Of a stretch of 12,377 nt of DNA, positions 1 to 8,275 are shown piece after piece (position 1 is the first letter of the stretch; every line of letters starts with the position of its first letter). The translations under genes and the position numbers were made by a program. Below the pieces are notes generated by a model that saw nothing but the letters and a program-made list of their open reading frames with translations, made no database searches and was not told where the DNA came from. Origin of the DNA: Crenotrichaceae bacterium (GTDB lineage: Bacteria; Pseudomonadota; Gammaproteobacteria; Methylococcales; DRLZ01). The stretch covers positions 1 to 12,377 of the forward strand of contig DRLZ01000314.1 of the NCBI GenBank assembly GCA_011322755.1, written 5' to 3'.

Positions 1-1
1 A

Positions 2-1855
2 ATGGTCCTTCCAGCTTACAACATCAGGAATACTGCTTTAGAGAAACGCTTGTTCAAGCATCGCATACTGGTCGCATTAATCATGGTGTTGTTACTCATT
101 GGCGGACTTGTGTCACGGCTCATCTATTTGCAGGTTAGCGGACACCAGCACTATACAACATTGTCCAAACGCAACCGGATTAAAATTGCCCCGCTACCTG
201 CAACACGTGGGCTGGTCTATGATCGCAAAGGACGCATCCTCGCTGAGAACGTACCGACTTACAGTCTGGAAATTATTCCTGAACAAATTGCTGATATGGA
301 GCAAACATTACTTCGTTTGAAACAGCTTCTGAATATTACAGATGAAGAAATCGAACGATTCCAGAAATTGAAAAAACGCCAGAAAAGCTTCGCTTCTATC
401 CCGCTTAAAATGGCATTGACTGAACAGGAGTTTGCCCGTTTTGCAGCAAATCGTGTTTTTTTTCAAGGCGTTGATATTCATGCTCGATTGATTCGCTCTT
501 ACCCCTATCAGCATCTGACTGCACATGTGCTTGGATATATGGGACAAATCAACGAATCCGAGCTCAAAAAACTGGATATGAGCGTATATGGCGGCACTCA
601 TCATATTGGTAAATCAGGAATTGAAAAAAGTTACGAGTCGATCCTGCACGGTCATGCTGGTTACGAAGAAATCGAAGTCAATGCGGAACGCAGGTCATTA
701 CGCGTGGTGGGTACTGTTGCGCCAACACCTGGTCAGGATGTGCATTTATCGATCGATATTGATCTGCAAAAAATAGCCTATGATGCACTGGGAGAATACA
801 ATGGTGCAGTGGTTGCTATACAGCCAGAAACAGGAGAAGTTTTGGCACTCATTAGCAAGCCAGGATTTGATCCGAATAAATTCGTCTATGGACTGAGCAA
901 CAAAGAATATTCCGAGTTACAGACGTCCAGACAACGTCCACTCTTCAATCGAACCATCCGCGGCCTGTATCCTCCCGGGTCAACAATTAAACCTTTTCTT
1001 GGGCTCGCAGGACTCCATTACAACATAACTACCCCAAATCAAACCACGTATTGTCCTGGATACTACCAATTGCCAAAATTGAGCCATAAATACCGTTGCT
1101 GGAAAAAAAGCGGGCATGGTCGAACCAACTTGCTCAAAGCCATTACCCAATCGTGCGATGTTTACTTTTACACTCTTGCACATAATCTGGGCATCGACCG
1201 AATTTATGCTTTCCTTTCCGAATTTGGGTTCGGTCAACAGTCTGGACTCGACATCCCGGGTGAAAAATCGGGCTTATTACCCTCTCGTGAATGGAAGCGT
1301 CATGCAAGAGAGCAGCCCTGGTATCCCGGTGAAACGCTGATTACCGGTATCGGACAGGGTTTTTTACAAATCAGCCCATTGCAACTGGCTCGAGCAACAG
1401 CAATACTGGCAAATGGAGGGACAGTGATTAAACCCTATCTGGTAACAAACCAGACAGCGATTGAGCACCATGAACCCGTGGCAAAAATAAACTTGCGCGC
1501 GGAGAACCATCAGGAAATTGTTAACGATATGATTAATGTAGTACATGGGCCCCGTGGTACTGCACGTAGAATTGGTCATTCAATCTCATATATAATGGCC
1601 GGAAAAACAGGGACTGCACAAGTATTTACTGTCAAGCAGGAGGAAGAATACGAAGCTGATAAAGTCGCCAAAGAACTGCGAGATCACGCATTATTTGTCG
1701 CTTTTGCACCTGCACATGCACCGCGCATTGCAGTTGCAGTTGTCGTTGAAAATGGCGGACATGGTGGATCGACTGCTGCCCCAATCGCAAAACTGGTTAT
1801 TGATCATTTTCTGGAATCAGACAATACGCTCACTGATTCCGGATCTGACACTTAA
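2..1855 (+). CDS. mrdA: Penicillin-binding protein 2, elongasome peptidoglycan D,D-transpeptidase
   Basis: This is the class B transpeptidase that cross-links peptidoglycan during lateral wall elongation, working with RodA in the inner membrane. The 617-residue length is normal for PBP2. A short cytoplasmic tail is followed by one membrane anchor (about residues 21-44), then the pedestal domain (about 60-240, with the RGLVYDRKGRILAEN segment from residue 69) and the transpeptidase domain (about 265-605). The three active-site motifs are intact: STIK with nucleophile Ser327, SCD at 384-386, and KTGTAQ at 535-540. Cys351, Cys366, His372 and Cys385 occupy the places of the zinc site described for Acinetobacter PBP2. 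The ATG at position 2 is the first base triplet visible, so its ribosome site lies outside the window and a slightly longer N-terminus cannot be excluded. The stop is 3 bp before rodA, so the two are surely co-transcribed. Confidence 0.96.
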   Translation: MVLPAYNIRNTALEKRLFKHRILVALIMVLLLIGGLVSRLIYLQVSGHQHYTTLSKRNRIKIAPLPATRGLVYDRKGRILAENVPTYSLEIIPEQIADMEQTLLRLKQLLNITDEEIERFQKLKKRQKSFASIPLKMALTEQEFARFAANRVFFQGVDIHARLIRSYPYQHLTAHVLGYMGQINESELKKLDMSVYGGTHHIGKSGIEKSYESILHGHAGYEEIEVNAERRSLRVVGTVAPTPGQDVHLSIDIDLQKIAYDALGEYNGAVVAIQPETGEVLALISKPGFDPNKFVYGLSNKEYSELQTSRQRPLFNRTIRGLYPPGSTIKPFLGLAGLHYNITTPNQTTYCPGYYQLPKLSHKYRCWKKSGHGRTNLLKAITQSCDVYFYTLAHNLGIDRIYAFLSEFGFGQQSGLDIPGEKSGLLPSREWKRHAREQPWYPGETLITGIGQGFLQISPLQLARATAILANGGTVIKPYLVTNQTAIEHHEPVAKINLRAENHQEIVNDMINVVHGPRGTARRIGHSISYIMAGKTGTAQVFTVKQEEEYEADKVAKELRDHALFVAFAPAHAPRIAVAVVVENGGHGGSTAAPIAKLVIDHFLESDNTLTDSGSDT

Positions 1856-1858
1856 ACA

Positions 1859-2992
1859 ATGAAAAAATCTTCGACTTATCATCGCATTCTGGATACGACT
1901 CCTGGTCAGGGGTGGGTTTCACAACAATTTCATTTTGATGTTTTTCTGGTGTTTGCGTTGCTCTTACTGTCTGCTCTGGGACTGGTTATTTTTCACAGTG
2001 CCAGCGGCGAAAATCTGGCTTCATTGCACAAACAAATCCTTCGTTTAGGTCTGGCTTTTGCTGTAATGCTTGTCATCGCGCAGCTTCCACCATCTGTTTT
2101 TCGACGCAGTAGCCCATTACTGTATATTGTTGGCGTCATTCTTCTTGCGCTGGTTTTGCTGGTTGGTGACACTGGCAAGGGTGCGCAACGCTGGCTGGTA
2201 ATCGCCGGCATTCGCTTTCAGCCTTCTGAAATGATGAAAATAGCAATGCCAATGATGGTCGCATGGTATCTGGCTGCACACCCCTTGCCGCCGCGTTTGA
2301 AACAGATTGCGTCAACCCTGGTACTGCTTGCCATACCAACCATCCTGATTGCTAAAGAACCTGACCTTGGAACAGCGATTCTGGTTGCTGCTTCCGGAGT
2401 AATTATTCTGTTCATGGCTGGTGTATCCTGGTATCTGATTCTCGGTTCGATTGTTATTGTCGCAGGATGCGCACCAATCCTCTGGCATTTTATGCGAGAA
2501 TACCAGCGCAACCGGGTACGGACTTTTCTGAACCCGGAAGCTGATCCGCTTGGCACAGGTTATCATATCATTCAGTCTAAAATTGCTATTGGCTCTGGTG
2601 GAATTAACGGAAAAGGCTGGCTGCAGGGAACACAAACGCAACTCGACTTTCTTCCTGAAAGCTCAACAGACTTTATTTTTTCAGTGTATGCAGAGGAGTT
2701 CGGGTTAATTGGCACGCTCTCATTACTGTTTCTGTATCTCGCAATCATTGGGCGTGGGCTGGCAATCGCATTACAAGCCCAAGACAGTTACAGCCGGCTT
2801 TTGGCAGCGGGCATTACATTGACTTTTTTTGTTTATGTTTTTGTCAATATCGGTATGGTGACCGGTATATTGCCTGTTGTTGGTGTCCCTCTTCCGTTAA
2901 TTAGCTATGGCGGGACTTCCATGATTACAATCATGCTCGGATTCGGTATTCTCATGTCAATACAAACCCACCGTAAATTCAATCCATCTTGA
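1859..2992 (+). CDS. rodA: RodA, SEDS-family peptidoglycan glycosyltransferase of the elongasome
   Basis: RodA polymerises lipid II into glycan strands and is the obligate partner of PBP2. The 377 residues form a polytopic membrane protein with about ten hydrophobic segments. Family motifs are visible: HSASG near residue 46, RW near 111, QPSE at 121-124, KEPDLGTA at 166-173, and LPESSTDFIF at 265-274, whose Asp271 aligns with the catalytic Asp of SEDS proteins. The C-terminal VVGVPLPLISYGGTS segment (340-354) is also typical. The ATG lies 3 bp after the mrdA stop, which points to translational coupling. Nothing is truncated. The N-terminal tail of about 25 polar residues is a little longer than in E. 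coli RodA. Confidence 0.96.
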   Translation: MKKSSTYHRILDTTPGQGWVSQQFHFDVFLVFALLLLSALGLVIFHSASGENLASLHKQILRLGLAFAVMLVIAQLPPSVFRRSSPLLYIVGVILLALVLLVGDTGKGAQRWLVIAGIRFQPSEMMKIAMPMMVAWYLAAHPLPPRLKQIASTLVLLAIPTILIAKEPDLGTAILVAASGVIILFMAGVSWYLILGSIVIVAGCAPILWHFMREYQRNRVRTFLNPEADPLGTGYHIIQSKIAIGSGGINGKGWLQGTQTQLDFLPESSTDFIFSVYAEEFGLIGTLSLLFLYLAIIGRGLAIALQAQDSYSRLLAAGITLTFFVYVFVNIGMVTGILPVVGVPLPLISYGGTSMITIMLGFGILMSIQTHRKFNPS

Positions 2993-3145
2993 ACAACTGT
3001 GCATTATGTTTCCTTACTATTGACTATTAGATGACATTCGAGGACTGTTCATGCTGCCATATGTATGATGAGAACATCGAAACAACAGAAAACAAACAAA
3101 CTGATTTCAGCACATAATCCCAATTCAACAACAACTGTACAATTC

Positions 3146-4141
3146 ATGAAACTGAACATCATAGTGGTTACTTTCGCATTATTCATCTATAACATTTCCG
3201 TTGTTACCGCGACAGAGATTAATCCAAAACTTGCAATACAACAATTCAAGACCGAGATGATAAAAAAACACGGTTTTGATCAAGATTATCTGGATACAAT
3301 ATTTTCCAGAATTAAACTACGTGATTCAATCATCAAGGCGATCAGCAGACCTGCGGAAGGGAAACCGTGGCACCAGTACAGAGCTATTTTTCTGACAGAA
3401 TCACGCATTCAAGGTGGTGTTGATTTCTGGAACAAACATGAGAACACAATCGCTGCAGTTGCTGAAAAATATGGCGTGCCCGCAGAAATCATGATTGCGA
3501 TACTTGGCGTTGAAACCCGATACGGCGCGAATACAGGTTCTTATCCTGTACTGGATGCAATTTCTACACTGGCTTTTTTGTATCCAAAACGTAGCAGTTT
3601 TTTTCGCAGCGAGCTTGAGCAGTTTTTGCTCCTGGTTCGTGAAGAAGGTGTTGACCCGCTCAGCCTGACTGGATCATATGCAGGCGCGATGGGGCTACCA
3701 CAGTTTATGCCCAGCAGTTATCGACATTATGCTGTTGATTTTGATAACGACAAGCAACGTGACATCTGGAAGAATCCAGCGGATACCTTAGCTAGCATCG
3801 CCAATTACTTTGTAAAACATGGGTGGCAACCCGGTCAGCCAGTTGCATTCAAAATAACTGCTGCGGAGTTTGATCCAAAACCTTTTCTCAATGACGACCT
3901 GCAGCCAGCAGTGGAATTTAAACAGTTAATAAAGGCCGGAATAACAACTGATGAATCTATTCGTCCAGATGAGCATGTGAAATTACTTCAATATGAGCTT
4001 ATCAATGGTTATGAATATTGGCTCGGGTTAAAGAATTTTTATGTCATTACCCGTTATAATCACAGTCAATTATATGCCATGGCTGTTTTTCAACTCAGCC
4101 AGGAAATTAAAAACCGGAAACAACGTTTAAAAAAGGGTTAA
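3146..4141 (+). CDS. mltB: MltB-type lytic murein transglycosylase (GH103)
   Basis: MltB cleaves the glycan strands of peptidoglycan with formation of 1,6-anhydro-muropeptides in the periplasm. The frame is open from an ATG at 3065 (358 residues). I prefer the ATG at 3146 (331 residues) because it places a normal signal peptide at the very N-terminus (MKLNIIVVTFALF..., likely cleavage after VVTA), whereas the longer form adds 27 polar residues before it. Neither start has a convincing Shine-Dalgarno site. The SLT-like domain contains ILGVETRYG with the catalytic Glu (codon 150 of the long form), then GAMGLPQFMPSSY, and an aspartate-rich DFDNDKQRDIW loop that resembles the calcium-binding loop of E. 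coli MltB. There is no lipobox, so unlike E. coli MltB it is probably a soluble periplasmic enzyme. The stop lies 3 bp before rlpA. Confidence 0.93.
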   Translation: MKLNIIVVTFALFIYNISVVTATEINPKLAIQQFKTEMIKKHGFDQDYLDTIFSRIKLRDSIIKAISRPAEGKPWHQYRAIFLTESRIQGGVDFWNKHENTIAAVAEKYGVPAEIMIAILGVETRYGANTGSYPVLDAISTLAFLYPKRSSFFRSELEQFLLLVREEGVDPLSLTGSYAGAMGLPQFMPSSYRHYAVDFDNDKQRDIWKNPADTLASIANYFVKHGWQPGQPVAFKITAAEFDPKPFLNDDLQPAVEFKQLIKAGITTDESIRPDEHVKLLQYELINGYEYWLGLKNFYVITRYNHSQLYAMAVFQLSQEIKNRKQRLKKG

Positions 4142-4144
4142 TCC

Positions 4145-4975
4145 ATGCGTTCTTTGATTCTCTGTCTATTGATTGGCTTTATTTTGGCATTACAGACAGG
4201 TTGCTCAACCACTCCGACTTCTAAAGATGGTCCAATGGGTTTTCCAGGCCAGAACAACCCGGATGCGATACCAGATGCCAGCCCTCGAGATGAACCGCTC
4301 AGTCGGTACGGAAACCCCAAACATTATGAGGTCTACGGAAAACGTTACTATGTAAAAAAATCCAGCAAGGATTTTAAACAGGAAGGTATCGCATCATGGT
4401 ACGGCAAACAGTTTCATGGCAGAAGAACATCGAGCGGTGAGCCTTACGATATGTTTAAAATGACTGCAGCCCATAAAACATTGCCAATACCAACCTATGT
4501 GAAAGTCACCAACGAATATAATGGTCGATCAATTGTCGTCCGGGTAAATGACCGGGGTCCGTTTCATTCAAATCGAGTTATTGATCTCTCCTATGCCGCA
4601 GCACTCAAACTCGGTATCGCCGACACTGGAACAGCACCTGTATCCATAGAAGCACTCAACACATTAAACCCTGCTCCAGCACCTGCCCTTACCCCTGCTG
4701 AAATCACCCGGGAACAGCAGCATAGAAACCAGGCACAGTTTGTACAAATCGGTGTTTTTGCTCAAATCGACAATGCAAAACGATTACAAGACAGAATTCT
4801 TCATTCCTCATTGCCCACACCGGAAATCATGACTGTTACCATTAACGATGCAGATTTGTATCGCGTGGTTATCGGACCAGTGGATTCTGATGAACATCTT
4901 GAAGAGGTAGGTAACCAATTAGGAGAAATGGGCATACCGTATCGAACCATACTCTCTCCAGCCATTTCTCAATAA
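4145..4975 (+). CDS. rlpA: RlpA septal-ring lipoprotein, DPBB lytic transglycosylase with SPOR domain
   Basis: RlpA is an outer-membrane lipoprotein. In Pseudomonas it cleaves glycan strands lacking stem peptides and helps daughter-cell separation. A lipoprotein signal ends at LQTGC, making Cys20 the acylated residue. A proline- and glycine-rich linker leads to the double-psi beta-barrel (about 80-160) with ASWYGKQFHGRRTSSGE, TAAHKTLP and VRVNDRGPF. Glu99, His110 and Asp136 match the Glu/His/Asp set important for activity of Pseudomonas RlpA. After a Pro/Ala-rich hinge (about 175-185) comes a C-terminal SPOR domain (about 196-272), which binds denuded glycan at the septum. It is 276 residues, within the family range. 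It follows mltB by 3 bp and precedes dacA by 10 bp, so it sits in the same operon. Confidence 0.95.
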   Translation: MRSLILCLLIGFILALQTGCSTTPTSKDGPMGFPGQNNPDAIPDASPRDEPLSRYGNPKHYEVYGKRYYVKKSSKDFKQEGIASWYGKQFHGRRTSSGEPYDMFKMTAAHKTLPIPTYVKVTNEYNGRSIVVRVNDRGPFHSNRVIDLSYAAALKLGIADTGTAPVSIEALNTLNPAPAPALTPAEITREQQHRNQAQFVQIGVFAQIDNAKRLQDRILHSSLPTPEIMTVTINDADLYRVVIGPVDSDEHLEEVGNQLGEMGIPYRTILSPAISQ

Positions 4976-4985
4976 CAGGACTGAC

Positions 4986-6194
4986 ATGAAATTATTTTCA
5001 TCGAATCACGCAACAAAACCATTTCAGCGCTTTCTGTATTGCTTATGGATATTGAATATGGTGATTTGTTCTGCCAATGCAGAGCAAGCCGAAAGCAAGT
5101 CTTTACTTGTTCCAGACCCACCTTCATTGGAAGCATCCAGCTATTACTTGCTTGATTATGATAGTGGTCAAACGATCGCTGCTTTTAATGCTGACACACC
5201 GATACCTCCGGCAAGTTTAACCAAAATCATGACTGTCTATGTTGCATTCAGTGAGCTGGCAGATGGGCGGTTGCAACTTGATGAGCCTGTCACGGTGAGC
5301 GAAAAAGCCTGGCGAACGGGTGGTTCCCGGATGTTTCTGGAACCGAACAAGGCTGTCACTGTTGGCGAGCTATTGAAAGGTATCATTGTTCAATCCGGCA
5401 ATGATGCCAGTGTTGCCCTTGCAGAACATATTTCAGGTAACGAAGTTACATTTGCACAACTCATGAACCAGACTGCACAGGGTCTGCACATGAATCAAAC
5501 CCACTTTGTCAACAGCATGGGGCTCCCCTCCCCTGACCATTATACGAGTACGCATGATCTGGCTATTCTCACCAAAGCACTGATTCGGCGCTTCCCCGAA
5601 TATTACAAATGGCATTCCGAGAAAGAGTACACCTACAACAATATTATTCAGCACAATCGCAATAAATTGTTATGGCGTGATCCGACTGTTGATGGCGTTA
5701 AAACAGGTCATACAGAAGAAGCCGGATATAGTCTGGTCGCGTCCGCAAAGCGTAACGGCCGCCGGTTGATTTCAGTTGTTACAGGGACAAAAAGCACGAA
5801 TGCCAGAGCAAATGCAAATCAGGCATTGCTCAATTACGGTTTTCGCTTTTTTGAAACAAAAAAAATACATGCTGAATCAGAAACAATTGCACAGCCACGT
5901 ATCTGGATGGGCGAAACTGAAACCCTGCCTGTCGGTTTAGATAAGGATTTGTATGTTACCGCACCAAGCCGATATGCAGATCAGTTAAGCACCGTGATAG
6001 AAATCAAGCAAGGCATTACAGCGCCTGTTGAAAAAGGACAAACACTGGGTACAATCAAAGTTACTCTCGATGATACAGTAATACAGGAACAACCACTGGT
6101 TGCCTTGGAAGCTATGCCACAAGGCGGACTGCTTCGCCGTCTTTATGATCAAGCCTACCGTTTAATACAAAAAACCACAGGCTATCCAAAATAA
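4986..6194 (+). CDS. dacA: D-alanyl-D-alanine carboxypeptidase, PBP5/PBP6 family
   Basis: This low-molecular-mass penicillin-binding protein removes the terminal D-Ala from pentapeptide stems in the periplasm and so limits cross-linking. A signal peptide (about residues 1-32, cleavage near SANA|EQA) is followed by the peptidase S11 domain. Its motifs are SLTK with nucleophile Ser77, SGN at 137-139 and KTG at 239-241. A C-terminal beta-rich PBP5_C domain (about 290-375) ends in a probable amphipathic helix (GGLLRRLYDQAYRLIQK) of the kind that tethers PBP5 to the outer face of the inner membrane. The 402-residue length is normal. It follows rlpA by 10 bp. The symbol dacA is by neighbourhood convention: dacC-type paralogues cannot be separated by eye. 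Confidence 0.93.
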   Translation: MKLFSSNHATKPFQRFLYCLWILNMVICSANAEQAESKSLLVPDPPSLEASSYYLLDYDSGQTIAAFNADTPIPPASLTKIMTVYVAFSELADGRLQLDEPVTVSEKAWRTGGSRMFLEPNKAVTVGELLKGIIVQSGNDASVALAEHISGNEVTFAQLMNQTAQGLHMNQTHFVNSMGLPSPDHYTSTHDLAILTKALIRRFPEYYKWHSEKEYTYNNIIQHNRNKLLWRDPTVDGVKTGHTEEAGYSLVASAKRNGRRLISVVTGTKSTNARANANQALLNYGFRFFETKKIHAESETIAQPRIWMGETETLPVGLDKDLYVTAPSRYADQLSTVIEIKQGITAPVEKGQTLGTIKVTLDDTVIQEQPLVALEAMPQGGLLRRLYDQAYRLIQKTTGYPK

Positions 6195-6328
6195 ACAGAG
6201 TCAAAGTAACTGCTAGCCGTACAGATGCCGGCATAATCCTCAACCCAACACTTATTGACAATCGAGTGAACAATTGAACAACACTGTTTTTTTCATAACT
6301 TGATACGTTTTACAGGAAATAAAACACA

Positions 6329-7186
6329 TTGGTCGATGCAGCAAACCAGATCGTTTATCTGAACGGCAACTATTCCGCGTTACAGGATACAAAAATCTCT
6401 GTACTGGATCGTGGTTTTTTATTTGGTGACGGAATTTATGAAGTAATTCCTGTTTACAACGGACACATTTTCCATTTTAATCGCCACTTTACCCGGCTGG
6501 AAAATAATCTGCGTACAATTCAGTTGCCTCTACCATTTGACGCTCAGCAACTTAAAGACATCATTAAACAATTACTTGGTGGAGAAAAGCAGGAATCGGT
6601 TTACGTGCAAATCACCCGCGGAGTTGCCAGACGCGATCACGGTTTTCCAGAATCAGTTAATCCAACTGTGTTTGTTATGGCGTCAACTGTCATTCAAGGG
6701 CAGAAACACGGTATTGCCTGTATTACTCTTGAGGATGATCGTTGGCAACATTGTGATATCAAAACAATTGCTTTGCTACCCAATGTTTTGTTACGCCAGC
6801 AAGCGCACAATCAGAATGCAGATGAAGCCATTCTGATTCGCAATGGATTTGTAACAGAAGGCGCTGCCAGTAATGTTTTTATTGTGATTGATAAGCAGAT
6901 CATTACCACCCCCAAGAGTCAGTACATTTTACCCGGTGTAACCCGTGATATTCTTATCGAACTTGCAGAAAATTCAGGCTTGCAGGTCCTTCAACGACAG
7001 TTTACCGAGCAGGAACTGATGAATGCCAGTGAAATATGGATTACCAGCTCAACAAAAGAAATTGTCCCGGTAATTCGCATCAACGACCAACCTGTTTCTA
7101 ATGGAACAAGTGGCGTCGTCTGGCAACAAATTAACACTTTGTTTCAAACCCATAAACAGACATTAATTCAACAAGAAAATGACTGA
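6329..7186 (+). CDS. dat: D-amino-acid aminotransferase (class IV, PLP-dependent)
   Basis: D-amino-acid transaminase interconverts D-alanine and D-glutamate through their keto acids and so can supply D-Glu or D-Ala for peptidoglycan. The 285 residues have the fold-type IV signature. DRGFLFGDGIYEV is at 27-39, the PLP lysine is Lys145 in CDIKTIALLPN, and TEGAASNVF (from residue 176) carries Glu177. Arg103 and His105 in the RRDH segment match the Arg-x-His pair that binds the substrate carboxylate in Bacillus D-amino-acid transaminase, which favours this over branched-chain transaminase or aminodeoxychorismate lyase. The start is TTG at 6329, preceded by AGGAA about 10 bp upstream. No in-frame ATG lies close by. 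The 134-bp gap before it contains TTGACA at 6255 but no good -10 partner. It overlaps ybeD by 8 bp. Confidence 0.9.
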   Translation: MVDAANQIVYLNGNYSALQDTKISVLDRGFLFGDGIYEVIPVYNGHIFHFNRHFTRLENNLRTIQLPLPFDAQQLKDIIKQLLGGEKQESVYVQITRGVARRDHGFPESVNPTVFVMASTVIQGQKHGIACITLEDDRWQHCDIKTIALLPNVLLRQQAHNQNADEAILIRNGFVTEGAASNVFIVIDKQIITTPKSQYILPGVTRDILIELAENSGLQVLQRQFTEQELMNASEIWITSSTKEIVPVIRINDQPVSNGTSGVVWQQINTLFQTHKQTLIQQEND

Positions 7187-7478
7187 CCAGCCAACAACAC
7201 CTGATAATGAGTGTGATGCCAACCAGACACTGATGGAATTCCCATGTGACTTTCCACTCAAAGTGTTTGGCCAGAGTCAAGAACGGCTTGAACAGGCAAC
7301 GATTGAAATTATCGGCAAATATATCCCAGGAGTTAAAATAACCGGGATCAAGGCAAGACCCAGTAAAACCGGAAAATATATCGCACTGACACTCACCTTC
7401 AATGTTCCCGGAAAACAGCAACTGGATCAAATCTATCTTGCTCTTTCAAAACATGATGCCGTGGTCATGACGTTATAA
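7179..7478 (+). CDS. ybeD: YbeD-like DUF493 protein
   Basis: This small (99-residue) cytoplasmic protein belongs to the DUF493/YbeD family, which has a ferredoxin-like alpha/beta fold of the ACT/PII type and is usually found just upstream of lipB. The biochemical role is not settled: a link to lipoate synthesis or regulation is proposed from gene context only. Visible family features are LMEFPCDFPLKVFG near residues 18-31, the RPSKTGKYIALTLTF strand region at 60-74, and the terminal QLDQIYLALSKHDAVVMTL. The first 17 residues are polar and probably disordered. Its ATG lies inside the end of dat (8-bp overlap) and lipB begins 11 bp after its stop, so the three are translationally linked. Confidence 0.9.
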   Translation: MTDQPTTPDNECDANQTLMEFPCDFPLKVFGQSQERLEQATIEIIGKYIPGVKITGIKARPSKTGKYIALTLTFNVPGKQQLDQIYLALSKHDAVVMTL

Positions 7479-7489
7479 CAAACACTGAA

Positions 7490-8119
7490 GTGAGACAAAG
7501 TATTCACCAGACTCGCGTAATTTTTACTGGTATCCAGAGTTATCAAACTGTCTACCAGTCAATGCGTGAGTTTACAGCCCGGCGAACATCGACAACTGAA
7601 GATCAGATCTGGGTGTTACAACACTACCCTGTCTATACCATTGGCAGCAACAACAGCAATGCACAGCGACCACAATCATCAATCCCTTTTATCGAGACAG
7701 ACCGTGGCGGGCAAATCACATACCACGCACCTGGACAACTAATTATCTATTTGTTGCTTGATTTAACAAGAAGAAAACTGGGTATTCGTCATCTCGTAGA
7801 AAATCTTGAAAAGGCAATCATCAGCCTTCTCGACCAATATGCAATCAAAGCAATAACCAGAAGCGGCTTCCCTGGTGTTTATGTAGAGCATGCAAAAATC
7901 GCCTCAGTAGGACTCAGGGTTCGAAATGGCTGTTGCTATCACGGAATCAGCCTGAATGTAAATATGGATCTCAGTCCATTTGAAGACATTGTAATATGTG
8001 GCGAAAAAAACCTGAAAGCGACCCAGGTATCCAATTTAAAAGGACCGGATACCTGTGAACAACTTGGGCTACCACTTATCCATCTCATTGATCTAAGACT
8101 CAACTTGGATTTGTTATGA
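7490..8119 (+). CDS. lipB: Octanoyl-[acyl carrier protein]:protein octanoyltransferase LipB
   Basis: LipB transfers octanoate from acyl carrier protein to the lipoyl domains of 2-oxoacid dehydrogenases and GcvH, the first step of de novo lipoate formation. LipA then inserts sulfur. The 209-residue length is normal. The substrate pocket motif reads DRGGQITYHAPGQ at 71-83; the usual form is YHGPGQ, so one glycine is alanine here. KIASVGLRVR carries the catalytic Lys136, and HGISLNVNMDLSPFEDIVICG carries the catalytic Cys170. The start is GTG at 7490, 11 bp after ybeD, and gives an N-terminus of the expected length; the next ATG (7563) would remove conserved sequence. lipA, which normally follows, is absent from the window. 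Confidence 0.94.
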   Translation: MRQSIHQTRVIFTGIQSYQTVYQSMREFTARRTSTTEDQIWVLQHYPVYTIGSNNSNAQRPQSSIPFIETDRGGQITYHAPGQLIIYLLLDLTRRKLGIRHLVENLEKAIISLLDQYAIKAITRSGFPGVYVEHAKIASVGLRVRNGCCYHGISLNVNMDLSPFEDIVICGEKNLKATQVSNLKGPDTCEQLGLPLIHLIDLRLNLDLL

Positions 8120-8203
8120 CAGAGAGTGATTAACCATTGCTCTTAGATCTCTCGCTTTCGCTTAACATGTATGAAAGAGTAATCCAGAGCCATATCGTCA
8201 TTC

Positions 8204-8225
8204 ACAAGCTTCCAGAAAAGCTTGT
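8204..8225. repeat. Inverted repeat, 8-bp stem
   Basis: ACAAGCTT and AAGCTTGT are perfect inverted copies separated by six bases. There is no following T-run, so it does not look like an intrinsic terminator for lipB. It lies within the decayed minus-strand relic. Confidence 0.6.
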
Positions 8226-8249
8226 CTTGATCAGAAGTACGCGCGTGAT

Positions 8250-8275
8250 TGAAAAACAAGGTTTTTTGTTTTTCA
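8250..8275. repeat. Inverted repeat, 10-bp AT-rich stem
   Basis: TGAAAAACAA and TTGTTTTTCA are perfect inverted copies around the six-base loop GGTTTT. The stem is almost all A-T pairs, so it is weak as a terminator, although the T-rich 3' arm could help stop transcripts leaving lipB. It lies 130 bp after the lipB stop. Confidence 0.55.

Noticed and set aside
3065..3145. Longer MltB N-terminus starting at 3065
   Set aside because: It would put 27 polar residues before an otherwise normal signal peptide. The start at 3146 is favoured, although the longer frame is open.
6195..6328. Promoter for dat from TTGACA at 6255
   Set aside because: No acceptable -10 hexamer lies 16-18 bp downstream (ACAACA there), so it is mentioned only as a possibility under dat.
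8250..8275. Intrinsic terminator of the lipB operon
   Set aside because: The stem is almost entirely A-T pairs and the T-run is inside the stem rather than after it, so it does not have terminator form.
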